Assembly (NCBI RefSeq): GCF_023091745.1
Contig: NC_068915.1
Location: 53,254,001 to 53,318,000, forward strand
Length of the DNA: 64,000 nt
From: Budorcas taxicolor
Lineage: Eukaryota; Chordata; Mammalia; Artiodactyla; Bovidae
Direction of reading: 5' to 3'
In this document: positions 53,334 through 64,000 of the stretch, piece after piece
How the letters are laid out: each line of letters opens with the position of its first letter
Position numbering within the stretch: position 1 is the stretch's first letter
The notes under the pieces: model-generated
Database searches by the model: none
What the model was told of the DNA's origin: nothing
What the model saw: the letters and a program-made list of their open reading frames with translations, nothing else
Made by a program: the position numbers and the translations under genes

Positions 53334-54633
53334 TCTAGTTTTTCTCCTTTGTTTTTGAGGAAACATGAACAGGATTGTAAATAACAGGATCCTAGATAAT
53401 TAACAGATTGATCCTTGCACTTTGCTACTATATTTCTGTAGTCAAATTTGGTAGAGGACAGGCATGTTTTCATCAGAACTATATAATGTATGAGTTGAGA
53501 CCGAGTTCAATTGGATAAGCACAAGCTTATAACAATCTTGGAAAAGCTTGCAGCTTTCTCAAAAAACCTTAGGTACTTTCTTGGCAAAACCCAGGGCTTT
53601 TGTAAGATTTGTTTTCTCAGGTTGGTTTGTCTTGAAACCCATTTTTCTGGAGTCTGTTAGAAGACTTCTAAAGTGTGAAGAAATCAGAATTAAATTTGTT
53701 TTTGTCAGGTAACTTAGAAAACATAATGTCAACTAATAGATTTAATTTCAGTGCAGCTGTGTACACTTTCATAAAATTACGGGAGGATTTTAAACACTTT
53801 TTTGTACGTGATCATTGCAGTTCTCGAAAAATTACTTTTGAAATTAATTAATGAACATATTGGAAACAATTTGCTTGGTGAGTCTCATTTTATAATTAAT
53901 ATTTTTATGTTAAGTGTATATATTGGAAAATATATAATGGGGAAAGAGTTAACTGTACCTCTATCTGTAATAAAAATTGACTTAATAATGCAAAAATGAA
54001 ATTATATATTTGAAGATAAATTTAATAATAGTTTGATAAATTGAAATCAGTTGAAATGCATAAAATTATACTATTTTCTTGGTAATAGTAGAACAGAGTA
54101 ACTTAAATTTTGTCAAACAAGTGTATTACCTATTTTAAAGATACAGTGTTTACATTTTGAAATGCATAGATCATTTACCAAAATTATGTTAGTGCTGCTA
54201 AATTTATGAACATAATCAAGTCTATGTTTTCAAATGTATCCTCTCCAACACCACGGTTGAATGAAAAATATGGACAATCTCAAAGTTGAGAATCATGTTT
54301 TATATGACAGACTTTCTAAGGGCTTCAAGCCTGGGAGACAGACTCTCAGAATAGCTCTGAGGGACTACTCCAAAGAAGAAAGGCAGAATCCAGGATACAT
54401 AGGGATATTTGCAACAAAGACCAGGTAGTTGGAACATCAGAAAATTACCATTAATTAAAGAAAACCAGATGTTTCAAGTTTTTCAGTTTAGCACTTTTCT
54501 ATGTATGTATGAGAAGGTACAGGAGTCTGGGTTCATTGAATTCATTCTTCTGATAGCTTCTTAACTGTCTGGGGCTGATATCCTGTTCTTTTACCTTCCT
54601 GAGTTCCCTCAGGGCATGCCATTGAGGGTGGCT
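53331..54633. other. Background with an isolated 20-bp BovB match
   Basis: The only BovB-like scrap is TCTCCAACACCACGGTTGAA at 54242-54261, identical to 45477-45496. No gene recognised. Confidence 0.45.
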
Positions 54634-54642
54634 GCAGAGCCT

Positions 54643-54914
54643 GAGAAGGCAATGGCACCCTACTCCAGTACTCTTGCCTGGAATATCCCATGGACGGAGG
54701 AGCCTGGTAGGCTACAGTCCACGGAGTTGTGAAGAGTTGGTCACTTACTGAGCGACTTCACTTTTACTTTTCATTTTCATGCATTGGAGAGGGAAATCGC
54801 AACCCACTCCAGTGTTCTTGCCTGGAGAATCCCAGGGACGGGGAGCCTGGTGAGCTGCTCTCTATGGTGTCACACAGAGTTGGACACGACTGAAGCTACT
54901 TAGCAGCAGCAGCA
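54643..54914 (+). mobile_element. Bov-A2 SINE with probable TSD
   Basis: Starts GAGAAGGCAATGGCACCC, has unit 1, an ACTTTTACTTTTCATTTTCATGC linker, unit 2, and an (AGC)n tail. GCAGAGCCT (54634-54642) and GCAGTGCCT (54915-54923) form a 9-bp TSD with one mismatch. The only plus-strand Bov-A2 in the window. Confidence 0.93.
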
Positions 54915-55088
54915 GCAGTGCCTAAGGGCTTGGTGGTAGGCAGCCCATTTATGTCCATCCTGAGTTCCCTTGGGGCTCACAATGGTGAGGGGAGGCAGCT
55001 TTAGTGACTTATGGACTGCAGTTTCTTTGTTTCCTGATAATGCAGGCAACACTTTTTATTCATACCACAGACAAACATTCATACTATG

Positions 55089-55287
55089 AAAGAGAAAGTG
55101 TTAGTTGCTCAGTCACGTCCGACTCTGTGACCCCATGAACTGTAGCCTTGCCAGGCTCCTCTGTCCATGGAATTCTCCAGGCAAGAATACTGGAGTGGGT
55201 TACTATGTCCTTCTTCAGGGGATCTTTCCGACCCAGGGACTGAACCTGGTTCTCTCACATTGCAGGCAGATTCTTTACCACCAGGAA
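55089..55287 (-). mobile_element. Bov-tA SINE, head truncated
   Basis: GAGAAAGTGTTAGTTGCTCAGTC tail, body, B-box region (GGGACTGAACCTGGTTCTC) and CTTTACCACCAGG, after which the last part of the head is missing. GAAAGA next to both edges is too short to be sure as a TSD. Confidence 0.9.
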
Positions 55288-56180
55288 AGATATACTCACA
55301 ATATAGTTCCTTGGATTTTTGGTTTGCCTTTATGCACCTTAGCTTTTATAAATAACATAATTAGTAACAATAGTTTTTGAGAACAAATATAAAATTAGAA
55401 TCTCTAGATTTTAATATTAGCTTTGTAATTCGCTAGTTATATAAATTTGATTGCATTCTTTAACATCCCTTGTCTTCATGCATGTCATTTACAAAATAAT
55501 ATATAAAACATATTTCCCATAGGTGTATAATCAAATGTTAGTAGGTCATGCTAAAAGTAATTATACATTGTAACTTACTATCTGCATTTTTATCTGTAAA
55601 ATCTGTTATCTATCATGTGCATATGTAGTGTTATACTTTGAATTAAACAAAAAAAGAAATTCACAGTAATATAAAACATAATAAATCTTTATCAAGGAAT
55701 TATAATCTATTTCAGAGGGGAGAAATTACTATATCAATTAGTCAAGTAATAACACAGATGAGAGCAAGCAGCCTAAGACTGTGCTCCATTTTACAGTGAA
55801 AAAAAATGCAACAAAATGTCCAGTTTTTAAAGACAGGACTCAGTGTCCCATGGAACTATGTGGGAATATATAGCAAAAATATAGATTCTGAATTGGAGAG
55901 CTGAAAGGACCACTATGATAGGAGCAGAAGCAATTTAGTGGATGATAACACCCAATTAATTAGATGAGTAAGCAATTTAGAATCTTGAATAGCAATGGAA
56001 ACTGGGCCCATTCCTTCTAAGTTTCTGACCAGTAAAAATGTCATTTTCCAATTAGGCCCATCTAGACAAATACATTTGGTATGAAAATGCCAGGTGGATT
56101 TATAGGGGAGAAAGTGGCTTTGGAAATCTAGCCCAAATTATATTATTCAAAAATATATATACATTTAGTTTGCATTTCAT
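55288..56180. other. Background, nothing recognised
   Basis: No repeat or coding structure identified. Confidence 0.5.
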
Positions 56181-56271
56181 GAAATAAATTTAAATCTACA
56201 TAAAATTTGACAAAATCTGAAAATAGTAGTTATTCTGCTGAAAGCAACAGTTAGCCATGGAATAATCAAGT
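56181..56271 (+). repeat. Local direct repeat, source-like copy
   Basis: This segment (containing TAAAATTTGACAAAATCTG) recurs at 56889-56980 in the same orientation, about 94% identical by eye. It has no SINE or LINE features. See the partner copy. Confidence 0.9.
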
Positions 56272-56518
56272 TAAGTACCTTTGTGTTTATATAGCTCAAT
56301 GACTTATGATTAATAAATTCATAATGTGTGGAATATTTGGCACCTTATTTCTTTAATTCCACATAATTCTTCTAAACTAGATTTTCCCATTCCAAGGCTA
56401 AGACTATAAATTATTATGTCTTATAAACTTGAACAAAGACTTTATAGTCACTGTTAGTTTTGAGAGGCAAGGCTACACTGTCCTCAGTTATTCAGCATGA
56501 GTTAAATAACTGTGTTTG

Positions 56519-56684
56519 TGCTGTGCGTGCTTAGTCATTCAATCATTTCTGAATCTCTGTGACCCCACGCATGGACTCAGCAAATCAGGCTTCCCTGTCC
56601 TTCATCATCTCCCAGAGTTTGCTCAGACTCATGTCCATTGAGTTGGTGATGTCATCCATCTCATCCTCTGTTGTCCCTTCTTCT
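56519..56684 (-). mobile_element. Short BovB 3'-end copy
   Basis: CTTAGTCATTCAATC tail region, CAGGCTTCCCTGTCCTTCATCATCTCCCAGAGTTTGCTC and CATCTCATCCTCTG, reverse strand. A purine-rich tract (AGGAAGAAGAGAAAGAGG) follows at 56687-56730. Confidence 0.85.
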
Positions 56685-56888
56685 TAGGAAGAAGAGAAAG
56701 AGGAAAAGAAGGAGGAGAGAAATAAAAAAAATGGGGGAAATAACCACTAGCTATGATCCCAGTTTAGCGGGGAGTTCGAAATACATCATACAGACATTGG
56801 ATTGTAAATTATAGTCAAATACAACAGCTTTCTTTGTATCTTATAAAGAAGGTGTCTTATAATATGATATCTTTAGTATGTTTAGTAT

Positions 56889-56980
56889 GAAATGAATTCA
56901 AATCTATATAAAATTTGACAAAATCTGAAAATAGTTGTTATTCTGCTGAAAACAACAGTTAGCCTATGGAATAATCAAGT
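56889..56980 (+). repeat. Local direct repeat, inserted-looking copy
   Basis: A second copy of the 56181-56271 segment. It is flanked by a perfect 18-bp direct repeat, TATCTTTAGTATGTTTAG, at 56868-56885 and 56993-57010. The insert between the flanks is 107 bp and lacks a poly(A) tail. The neighbourhood is rich in TTTAGTATG units and includes a hairpin-forming inverted pair at 57022-57052. Confidence 0.88.
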
Positions 56981-57052
56981 ACTGAAACTTCCTATCTTTA
57001 GTATGTTTAGATTGGTATGTTTAGTATGTTTAGACAGTACTAAAACATACTA

Positions 57053-57831
57053 TCTTTAGTATTTTAGATTACAACATTTTAACATGAAAATAAAGCTAAA
57101 GTTATTTTAATTTTCTCAAGTGTTAACTATAATTGTCAACTATCCATTATCTTTTGAACTGTCAGAGTTGATCATCATTATACACAATCCTACAAAAGAA
57201 TGGTTAATTTTATATTTCACCATTTAATGTAGACTATGTGGTATATTTTCTTTAGCACTGTATTGTTAACACTGCCTAATATAAGCTCATATGTAGTTAG
57301 TTTGTATTCTCTGAACACGCTTAATCAAGACTAAAAGAAAAAGAGTCAGAATCTCATGGTCAATCATGTTTAAAATTTTTGAGATGAAAGCATTCTGATA
57401 ATATTCTACAAAATTAAATTATCACATATAATATATTATTGAGCTTAAAATCCTCTGGAAGGTCATATTTCAGTTACTGCACTAGAAGCATACACAGAAT
57501 TGAATCTTTATTGTAGGTCTATGATATTTCATGGAGGAAATAAATACTTTCCTTTTACTGCCTTGATGAAGTTAGAGAAGAAAGGATTATAGTAGAATAA
57601 AATTGTGACTAAATACTTTTATATCTTTAATTAGAAAATTAACTGCATTAAGGATAGGATATAATACAACACAATGTAAGGCTCATTTCATCTCTTAAAC
57701 TGTAATATATAAAATAGTCAACTGAGTTTTGTATTACAAAAAGAAGGGAAAGAAACTCTGAAGTTCTGCATTTATATCCAAATTTCATGTGACCAAATTT
57801 TGATTTAATGTATTTTTTTGTTCTTTTTTCA
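57053..57831. other. Background, nothing recognised
   Basis: AT-rich. A 72-codon minus frame at 57648-57866 has no known motif. Confidence 0.5.
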
Positions 57832-58100
57832 AGAGCATTCCCTTTTCTCCTCACCCTCTCCAGCATCTATTGTTTGTACACTTTTTGATGATGGCTATTC
57901 TGACCGGTGTGAGGTGGTATCTCATTCTGGTTTTGATTTGCACTTCTCTAATAATGAGTGATGTTGAGCAAATTTTCATGTGTTTATTAGCCATCAGTAT
58001 GTCTTCTTTGGAGAAATGCCTGTTTAGTTCTTTTTCCCACTTTTTGACTGGGTTTTTTGTTTTTCTGGTATTGAGTTGTATGAGCTGCTTGTATTTTTTT
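57832..58100 (-). mobile_element. L1 LINE ORF2/3' fragment
   Basis: CACCCTCTCCAGCATCTATTG, GATGATGGCTATTCTGACCGGTGTGAGGTGGTATCTCATT, ATGTGTTTATTAGCCATCAGTATGTCTTC and CTTTTTCCCACTTTTTGACTGGG are typical reverse-complement L1 ORF2. Internal fragment, both ends missing. Confidence 0.88.
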
Positions 58101-58250
58101 TATTGTTTTAAATACAACTTTAGCGCACACACACATACTTCTTTTTAAAAAGGATAGTATTCTAGTTAGCAATTTTTCAAATGAAGAATAAATCTCTTAC
58201 AACTTGGAACAGTTTTTATATCTCTCTGTATTCCTAATCCTGCCTGCAAG

Positions 58251-58283
58251 TTCAGTTCAGTTGTTCAGTCATGTCCAACCCTT
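58251..58283 (-). mobile_element. Minimal BovB/Bov-A 3' tail
   Basis: TTCAGTTCAGTTGTTCAGTCATGTCCAACCCTT is the reverse complement of the last about 33 bp of BovB. Unassigned sequence (58284-58460) separates it from the plus-strand BovB that follows. It may be the 3' end of the same insertion or a separate short one. Confidence 0.7.
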
Positions 58284-58460
58284 GCATGGATTCTCAGGAC
58301 TGACCTCAAGGCAAGAAACCTAGAGTATCTGTGAAGATAAGCATTCTTCTCACTTCTTTCTGGAGAGTTCAGAGAAGTGAGAATGTTGGACTAAGTGAAT
58401 GGCCTCAATTCTGCCAAGATCACATTCTGTTCTACCTGCACTCCTACCCTTTGTCCCTGA
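58284..58460. other. Unassigned spacer
   Basis: Between a BovB tail and a BovB 5' region. It contains a local inverted pair (CATTCTTCTCACTTCT / AGAAGTGAGAATG) of about 13 bp that could form a hairpin. Not recognised as BovB. Confidence 0.4.
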
Positions 58461-60389
58461 TCACAATCACGGAAAACTAACCAATCTGATCACATGGACC
58501 ACAGCCTTGTCTAGCTCAATAAAACTATGAGCCATGCCATGTAGAGCCACCCAAGATGGATGGGTCATGGTGGAGAGTTCTGGGAAAATGTGGTCCACTG
58601 GAGAAGGGAATGGCAAACCATTTCAGTATTCTTGCCTTGAGAACCCCATGAACAGTATGAAAAGGCAAAAAGATAAGACATGAAAGATGAACTCCCTAGG
58701 TTGGTAGGTGCCCAATATGCCACTAGGGAAGAATAGAGAAATAACTTCAGAAAGAATGAACAGACAGAGCCAAAGCAAAAACAACATCCAGTTGTGGATG
58801 TGACTGGTGATGGAAGTAAAGTCTGATGCTGTAATGTGCAATATTGCATAGGAACCTGGAATGTTAAGTCCATGAATCAAGGCAAATTGGAAGTTGTTGA
58901 AGAGGAGATGGCAAGAGTGAACGTCAACATTTTAGGAATCAGCGAACTAAAATGGACTAGAATGAGTGAATTTAACTCAGATGACCATTATATCTGCTAC
59001 TGTCAGCAGTAATCCCTTAGAAGAAATGGAGTGGCCATCATAGTCAACAAAAGAGTCTGAAATGCAGTACTTGGATGCAATCTCAAAAATGACAAAATGA
59101 TTTCTGTTTGTTTCCAAGAGAAACTATTCAGTATCACAGTAGTCCAAAACTATGCGCCAACCAATAATGCTGAATAAGCTGAAGTTGAACATTTCTATGA
59201 AGATCTATAAGACTTTCTAGAACTAACACCCATAAACGATATCCTTTTCATTACAGGGGACTGGAATCCAAAAGTAGGAAGTTAAGAAATACCTGGAAAA
59301 CAGGCAAATTTGGGCTTAGAATACAGAACGAACCAGGGCAAAGGCTAATTGAGTTTTGCCAAGAGAATACACTGGTCATAGCAAACACTCTCTTCCAAAA
59401 CATAAGAGAAGACTCTGCACATGGACATCCCCAGATGGTCAATACTGAAATCAAATTGATTATATTCTTTGCAGCCGAGATGGAGAAGCTCTATACAATC
59501 AGCAAAAACAAGACTGGGAGCTGACTGTGGCTCACATCATGAATTCCTCATTGCCAAATTCAGACTTAAATTGAAGAAAGTAGGGAAAACCACTAGACCA
59601 TTCAGGTATGACCTAAATCAAATCCCTTATGCTTATTCAGTGGAAGTGACAAATAGAATCAAGGGATTAGATCTGATAGAAAGTGCCTCAAGAAATATGG
59701 ATGGAGGTTCGTGACATTGCACAGGAGGCAGTGATAAAGACCATCCCCAAGAAAAAGAAATGCAAAAAGGCAAAATGGTTGTCTGAGGAGGCCTTACAAA
59801 TAGCTATGAGAAGAAGAGAAGCAAAAGGCAAAGGAGAAAAGGAAAGATATAACCATTTGAATGCAGCAAGGAGAGATTTGAAAGTCTTCCTCAGTGATCA
59901 GTGCAAAGAAATAGAGGAAACCAATAGATGGGAAAGGCTAGAGAGCTCTTCAAGAAAATTAGAGTTACCAAGGGGACATCTCATTCAAAGATGGGCACAG
60001 TAAAGGACAGAAATGATATGGACCTGACAGAAGCAGAAGATATTAAGAAAAGGTACCAAGAATACACAGAAGAACTACACAAAAAATATCTTCATGACTC
60101 AGATAATCACTCACCTAGAGCCGGACAGTGAAGTCAAGTGGGCCTTAGGAAACATCACTAGGAACAAAGCTAGTGGAGGTAATGGAACTACAGTTAAGCT
60201 ATTTCAAATCCTGGAAGATGATGTTGTGAAAGTGATGCTACATTCAACATGCTAGCAAATCTGGAAAACTCAGCAGTGGGCACAGGACTGGAAAAGGTTA
60301 GTCTTCATTCCAATCTCAAAGAAAGGCCATGCCCAAGAATGCTCAAACTACTGCACAATTGCACTCATCTAACATGCTAGCAAAGTAAT
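58461..60389 (+). mobile_element. BovB LINE: 5' region, endonuclease and early RT, no 3' end
   Basis: It starts in the BovB 5' region (AACTAACCAATCTGATCACATGGACC), passes the pre-endonuclease block (58596-58680), the endonuclease (58860-59500), the linker (59570-60000) and early RT, and stops abruptly within RT at TGCTAGCAAAGTAAT. Everything downstream (YADD core, C-terminal region, tail) is absent. LINE copies normally lose the 5' end, so loss of the 3' end needs an extra explanation. Confidence 0.92.
59469..60131 (+). pseudogene. BovB ORF2 remnant: end of endonuclease, linker, early RT
   Basis: Open pieces 59469-59714 (endonuclease end: FRLKLKKVGKTTRPF), 59683-60003 (Lys/Arg-rich linker: KWLSEEALQIAMRRREAKG) and 59928-60131 (early RT: MDLTEAEDIKKRYQEY) overlap in different frames, showing at least two frameshifts. 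The RT catalytic core is missing. Upstream endonuclease text at 58870-59460 carries further stops. Confidence 0.85.
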
Positions 60390-60583
60390 CCTGTCTATGC
60401 AGTGTTCAACAAATATTTATCCCTAATAATGGTGATGATAATTTCTGTATATAAATTATCTTAACTTCCAACCTCCAAAAGCCTATATTAATTGCCAGAT
60501 TAAAATGTTTACAACCATTTTCAGAATAATCCCTTATAACTTATTTTAAAACATGAAAGTTGGTATCCAAATCCTTTCTTGGC
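60390..60583. other. Short background stretch
   Basis: Nothing recognised. Confidence 0.5.
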
Positions 60584-60716
60584 CACGCTTAGTTTTCTGA
60601 CCTTGGTAAGGTGGCCTGATCTCTCTGTATTTTGTGTTTCTCTGATAAAGTAATGATGGAAGTTGTACCTCCCAATTGTTGTTTCAATGATTACATGAAA
60701 CAGCCTGATACATGTT
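60584..60716 (-). mobile_element. MIR SINE fragment
   Basis: TTCTGACCTTGGTAAGGTGGCCTGATCTCTCTGTATTTTG, CTGATAAAGTAATGATGG and TGATTACATGAAACAGCCTGATACATG follow the reverse-complement MIR in order. Confidence 0.62.
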
Positions 60717-60737
60717 GAAACATATGTACCTGACTTA

Positions 60738-60784
60738 TAATATGTATATCATATATATATCATACATATATACATATATATATT
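60738..60784. repeat. Imperfect AT/ATAC microsatellite
   Basis: Interrupted ATATAT/CATA units (TATATCATATATATATCATA). A similar AT-rich patch lies at 61541-61590. Confidence 0.9.
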
Positions 60785-61424
60785 AGCAGTTTAAACAGTT
60801 ATAACAAACATCTCTATTGTGTTTAAATTTTTACAATATAAATCTACAGTAAATTCTTTAACTTAACAGAATCAAATGACTTTTCAAGTTTGTACCATTT
60901 TGTTAAGAATTTATAATACAAAAATACAGCAAAGCAGAATGCTTAAGCTATTATTCAGTACTCTGTGTGCCATTCATGAATAGAAATACTGACATTCTAC
61001 TGTTCATAGTACCAGCTGAACATTTCCTTGAGTTACCCCTATTATTTTGTTGAACCACATGTGTCATTATAGTCAATAAAATATGGCTTATTCATTATTA
61101 ACTTTATATACATTACAATGCTCACATCTTCACTATCATGATTCTTCTATATCTATTAGATTTTATATAAATAATGTTATATTTCTTTAACATGGAAACA
61201 TATCAGTTTAAAACACTTTAGAATTAAAACGAAATTTCCTTCCAAGTTTCCTTCATTTTTTTTTTACAGTGTGCACTTAAAGGAACAATGAAATGCATCC
61301 AAGAATAGGAAAGCCTGAAAAATTCTTCTTTGACAATATAGGTTAGAAAAGTTGATGTAATTCATCTTTGGAATTTACCACATATGTAAAACTAAGGTGT
61401 TCATTCCTCTAAAAATAGTATCTA
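60785..61424. other. Background, nothing recognised
   Basis: AT-rich, with a T run near 61257-61264. No gene or element identified. Confidence 0.5.
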
Positions 61425-61510
61425 GTTCATTCAACAAATAACTACTTAGCACCTACTACATGCTAGGAGTTGAACATGAACCAAAACATAGCAGTAAACA
61501 GAATAAATGC
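61425..61510 (-). mobile_element. L2 LINE 3'-end fragment
   Basis: TTCATTCAACAAATAACTACTTAGCACCTACTACATGCTAGGAGTTG then GAACCAAAACATAGCAGTAAACAG follows the reverse-complement L2 3' end. Confidence 0.58.
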
Positions 61511-62839
61511 TATTGTTAAATATAGACAAACTCTGAAAGCATATATATGTATAGATATATAAATATAGATATATAGATATATTATATTTAGCCTTGAAAA
61601 TCTATGAATACTTCCTGGAAACATCAAATCTAAATAGGCTTCCCATTAAGTAACAAGTCTTAACTACCATCCCATCCTTTACACATTTTCTTTTAGTTAC
61701 AAACTATATACGAAATGCGAGGCTTTGCTTGTTTCTTTAAGAAATGGCTGATATTAAGCTTTCAGTTGGTAATCATACCAGTTTTTGTCTGTGTGCTTAT
61801 GTCAAAGCATTTGATAGCAAACATGTGTTTATCTCTTGTAATCAAATGAAATAATAAAGTTAAACAAAACTACTATCCATCAATTAGCAACTAAATAAAA
61901 GTAGATTAAGTTTTTAGTCTAACAAGATCAGAATTGTGGTGCTTCTTACTAAGTATTAAGTATACTCCATCACTCAGGGTGTGCTTGCAATTATTTTTAT
62001 TATTTGACTTATCAGATGCTTGAGTGGATTGTTTAGAACTCTTCTTTTTTTTCTTCTGATGATTTTTTAATGAGTGAATTGACTGACTTTTCTTTCAAAT
62101 ACGTTGTGAAAATCTGCAATGTCACATCATTTATTAATGAAAATTTGATTACTGGTGAAAATTAAAAGGATATATGTGGACTTCCATTTATATATACTCT
62201 TGCCCATGGTTCACAAAGAATAGTAATGAGGGTGGGTCCACTATAGTCAGTCTCTCTTCTCCAAAGGTGACTCTTTTATTGAGATGTGTTTTGTTATGGT
62301 TTATGCTGCCTTATGAAGGACAACTGCCACCTCACTCTGTAGTATTCAAGGCTGAGAGTGGAAATTTCAGGATTTAATCTGTCTTCTTTTCATATCCTGC
62401 CCCCTCTACAGTAGGGGGTGAAAGAAGAGTTGATGTGCAGTCCTTAGAGATTACCAAACATGGTCTAGAAAAGAAGATGACTAGGTAGTTTTCTCCGTAG
62501 ATGATCTAGCACGGTTCCATGGGCTACTTGAAAGGATGGGTGAATGAAGTTAGGAAGAGGCTATGAATAGTCAGGCCATCATTTGAAAAGCTGTTGGTAT
62601 GAGGAGCCTTAGAATGTAGAAAATGGTGGCATGCTTCTTTATTTTTCTCATCACTGGTGAGACCCTGGGTAGAGTTTCCAATCAGCAATAAGTGCATCTT
62701 CAGGTTTCTTAAATTCTGGTAATGTAGAATTGGAGAAGGCTGGCCAATGACAGGAATTGATCAGTTTCTCCTGCTACAGTTTGGGATGTGAGTCCAAGGA
62801 TATCTAATTGTGTTAATCACTTCTCTCCAGAAAGAGAGG
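61511..62839. other. Background, nothing recognised
   Basis: About 1.3 kb. The part from 62180 to 62830 is less AT-rich and could be an unrecognised old repeat. A 67-codon frame at 62174-62377 is unsupported. Confidence 0.42.
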
Positions 62840-63265
62840 AGTAATATTTATATAAATATATAAAGCAACTAGACTCACAAGTCTCATGATTTGACATGTA
62901 CAGACTGAAACCTCAGGAAACAGTGGTATGTTTCTAGTTTAAGTCTGAAGGCCAAAGAAGCAGGAGATCCAGTGTTGTAAATCTCAGACCAAGGGCTAAA
63001 GATGAAATGAGATGTCACAGATCAATAGTGAGGCAGAAAAAAAAAGGGTCAATTTCTCTTTCAACATTTTTCTTTCTATTCAGGCCCTCAAAGATCAAAT
63101 GATGCCTGCCAACAAACAATGGGGAAGCCAATCTACCTACTGAGAACATCAATTCAAATACCAATATCATCCCAAAACACTATTCAGACACACCTGGCAA
63201 TAATGTTTAGTCTGAGAACTCTATGGCCAGTCAAACTGACACATAAAATTAATTACCTCACTAGT
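62840..63265 (+). mobile_element. Ancient L1M-type 3'UTR
   Basis: TCTGAAGGCCAAAGAAGCAGGAGAT, CAGACCAAGGGCTAAAGATGAAATGAGATGTCACAG, CTATTCAGGCCCTCAAAG, TCAATTCAAATACCAATATCATCC, AATAATGTTTAGTCTG and TGGCCAGTCAAACTGACACATAAAATTAATTACC follow the conserved 3' end of old mammalian L1 ('CAAGTTGACACATAAAATTAACC'). The 40490-40665 fragment is the same family. Confidence 0.72.
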
Positions 63266-63318
63266 CCACCATGAGTCCAAACTTTTTAGCAGACTATACA
63301 CAATCTAATAATGTCACT

Positions 63319-63444
63319 GCTACTGCTAAGTTGCTTCAGTCGTGTCTGACTCTGTGCGACCCCATAGACTGCAGCCCACCAGGCTTCCCCATCCCTGGGA
63401 TTCTCCAGGCAAGAACACTGGAGTGGGTTGCCATTTACTTCTCC
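63319..63444 (-). mobile_element. Bov-A monomer with 9-bp TSD
   Basis: CTGCTAAGTTGCTTCAGTCGTGTCTGACTC through CAGGCAAGAACACTGGAGTGGG to TACTTCTCC: one Bov-A unit only. AATGTCACT at 63310-63318 and 63445-63453 fixes the edges. This corresponds to half of a Bov-A2. Confidence 0.94.
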
Positions 63445-63453
63445 AATGTCACT

Positions 63454-64000
63454 AGGACAAGGTATAATTCCTCAGTTTCAGACTAAGCAAAAAAGACACC
63501 TGTAGGTCAAAATGCTGCCTCTTCCTGAGCATAAGTATGTGTCTCACACAGGAGTGGTGATATGTTGTGATTTACTAGCCACAGACTGGAGTAGAATGCT
63601 TCCTGATTTGGCATTTAGGGAACTTTCAAATATTTAAGGGCAATCATTTCTCTTCTCAGTAATCCATTCTTTTGGGAGTCATAAAAACCATGAGAAATAT
63701 TGAGCTTCTTTTTCATATTTTTCATTAAATGTAATATAATATTCCAATTTTTTAGTCCTCTCAATAAATTTGGGCTATTATCTAATACCTAATATACTGG
63801 AAAGCAAATTTTTCCAAAAGACTGACAATGTGTGAGATATTTAGTCAACTAGACAGTCAATTAGATATTTTGTATTCACTTAATATATCTTACATGTTGA
63901 ACATGTAGGATTTGTCTTCAGACAACCTAAGTTTATAACTACTTAACCAGCCAGTTAGCATTTTCTTTCTTAAAATTTGAATCACTACCATTCTATACTT
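63454..64000. other. Background to the window end
   Basis: AT-rich, nothing recognised. Confidence 0.5.

Overview
This window looks like non-coding DNA from a ruminant nuclear genome, most likely a bovid (cattle or a close relative). Three repeat families that occur together in ruminants point to this: BovB (an RTE-type LINE), Bov-tA (a tRNA-headed SINE whose body comes from the BovB 3' end) and Bov-A2 (a SINE built from two such bodies). Older mammal-wide repeats lie between them: MIR, L2, L1M-type L1 and an MLT1 LTR. I found no intact protein-coding gene, no convincing exon set, no functional tRNA or rRNA, and nothing bacterial or CRISPR-like. Every ORF with recognisable protein content belongs to BovB remnants; most other ORFs are AT-rich chance frames or SINE/LINE shadows.

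Layout. 0-9.8 kb: AT-rich background with a Bov-tA at the left edge, a 40-bp BovB-tail insertion with its target-site duplication (TSD), one 5'-truncated BovB, an L1 3' end and two LTR-like relics. 9.9-12.2 kb: a 2.3-kb plus-strand BovB with a misplaced RT segment at its 5' end. 13.2-15.3 kb: four Bov-tA copies. 15.4-23.0 kb: an almost continuous BovB block, with a plus copy, a 5'-inverted (twin-priming type) copy, a minus copy with a 12-bp TSD, and a short plus copy. 24-36 kb: mostly background with scattered SINEs, including a tandem Bov-A2 pair sharing three copies of one 12-bp target sequence. 36.8 kb: an MLT1 LTR with a 5-bp TSD. 38.8-47.2 kb: a second BovB block, with an L1 inserted into one copy, a copy interrupted by an opposite-strand BovB, and one copy reaching the 5' region. 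48-56 kb: SINEs and long AT/AC microsatellites. 56-57 kb: a local duplication of about 92 bp flanked by an 18-bp direct repeat. 58.4-60.4 kb: a BovB copy carrying the 5' region, endonuclease and early RT but lacking its 3' end. 60-64 kb: background, ancient repeats and one Bov-A monomer.

No genes here work together. The biological content is a retrotransposon record: BovB supplies the RT/endonuclease, and Bov-tA and Bov-A2 share its 3' tail and were presumably mobilised by it (established for these families, not shown here). The best leads are structural: twin priming, template jumping, nested insertions, a triple TSD, a templated insertion and microsatellites born inside mobile elements. I did not find evidence of a novel functional system. 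Repeat family names rest on recognition by eye, and edges without a visible TSD are good to roughly 5-20 bp.
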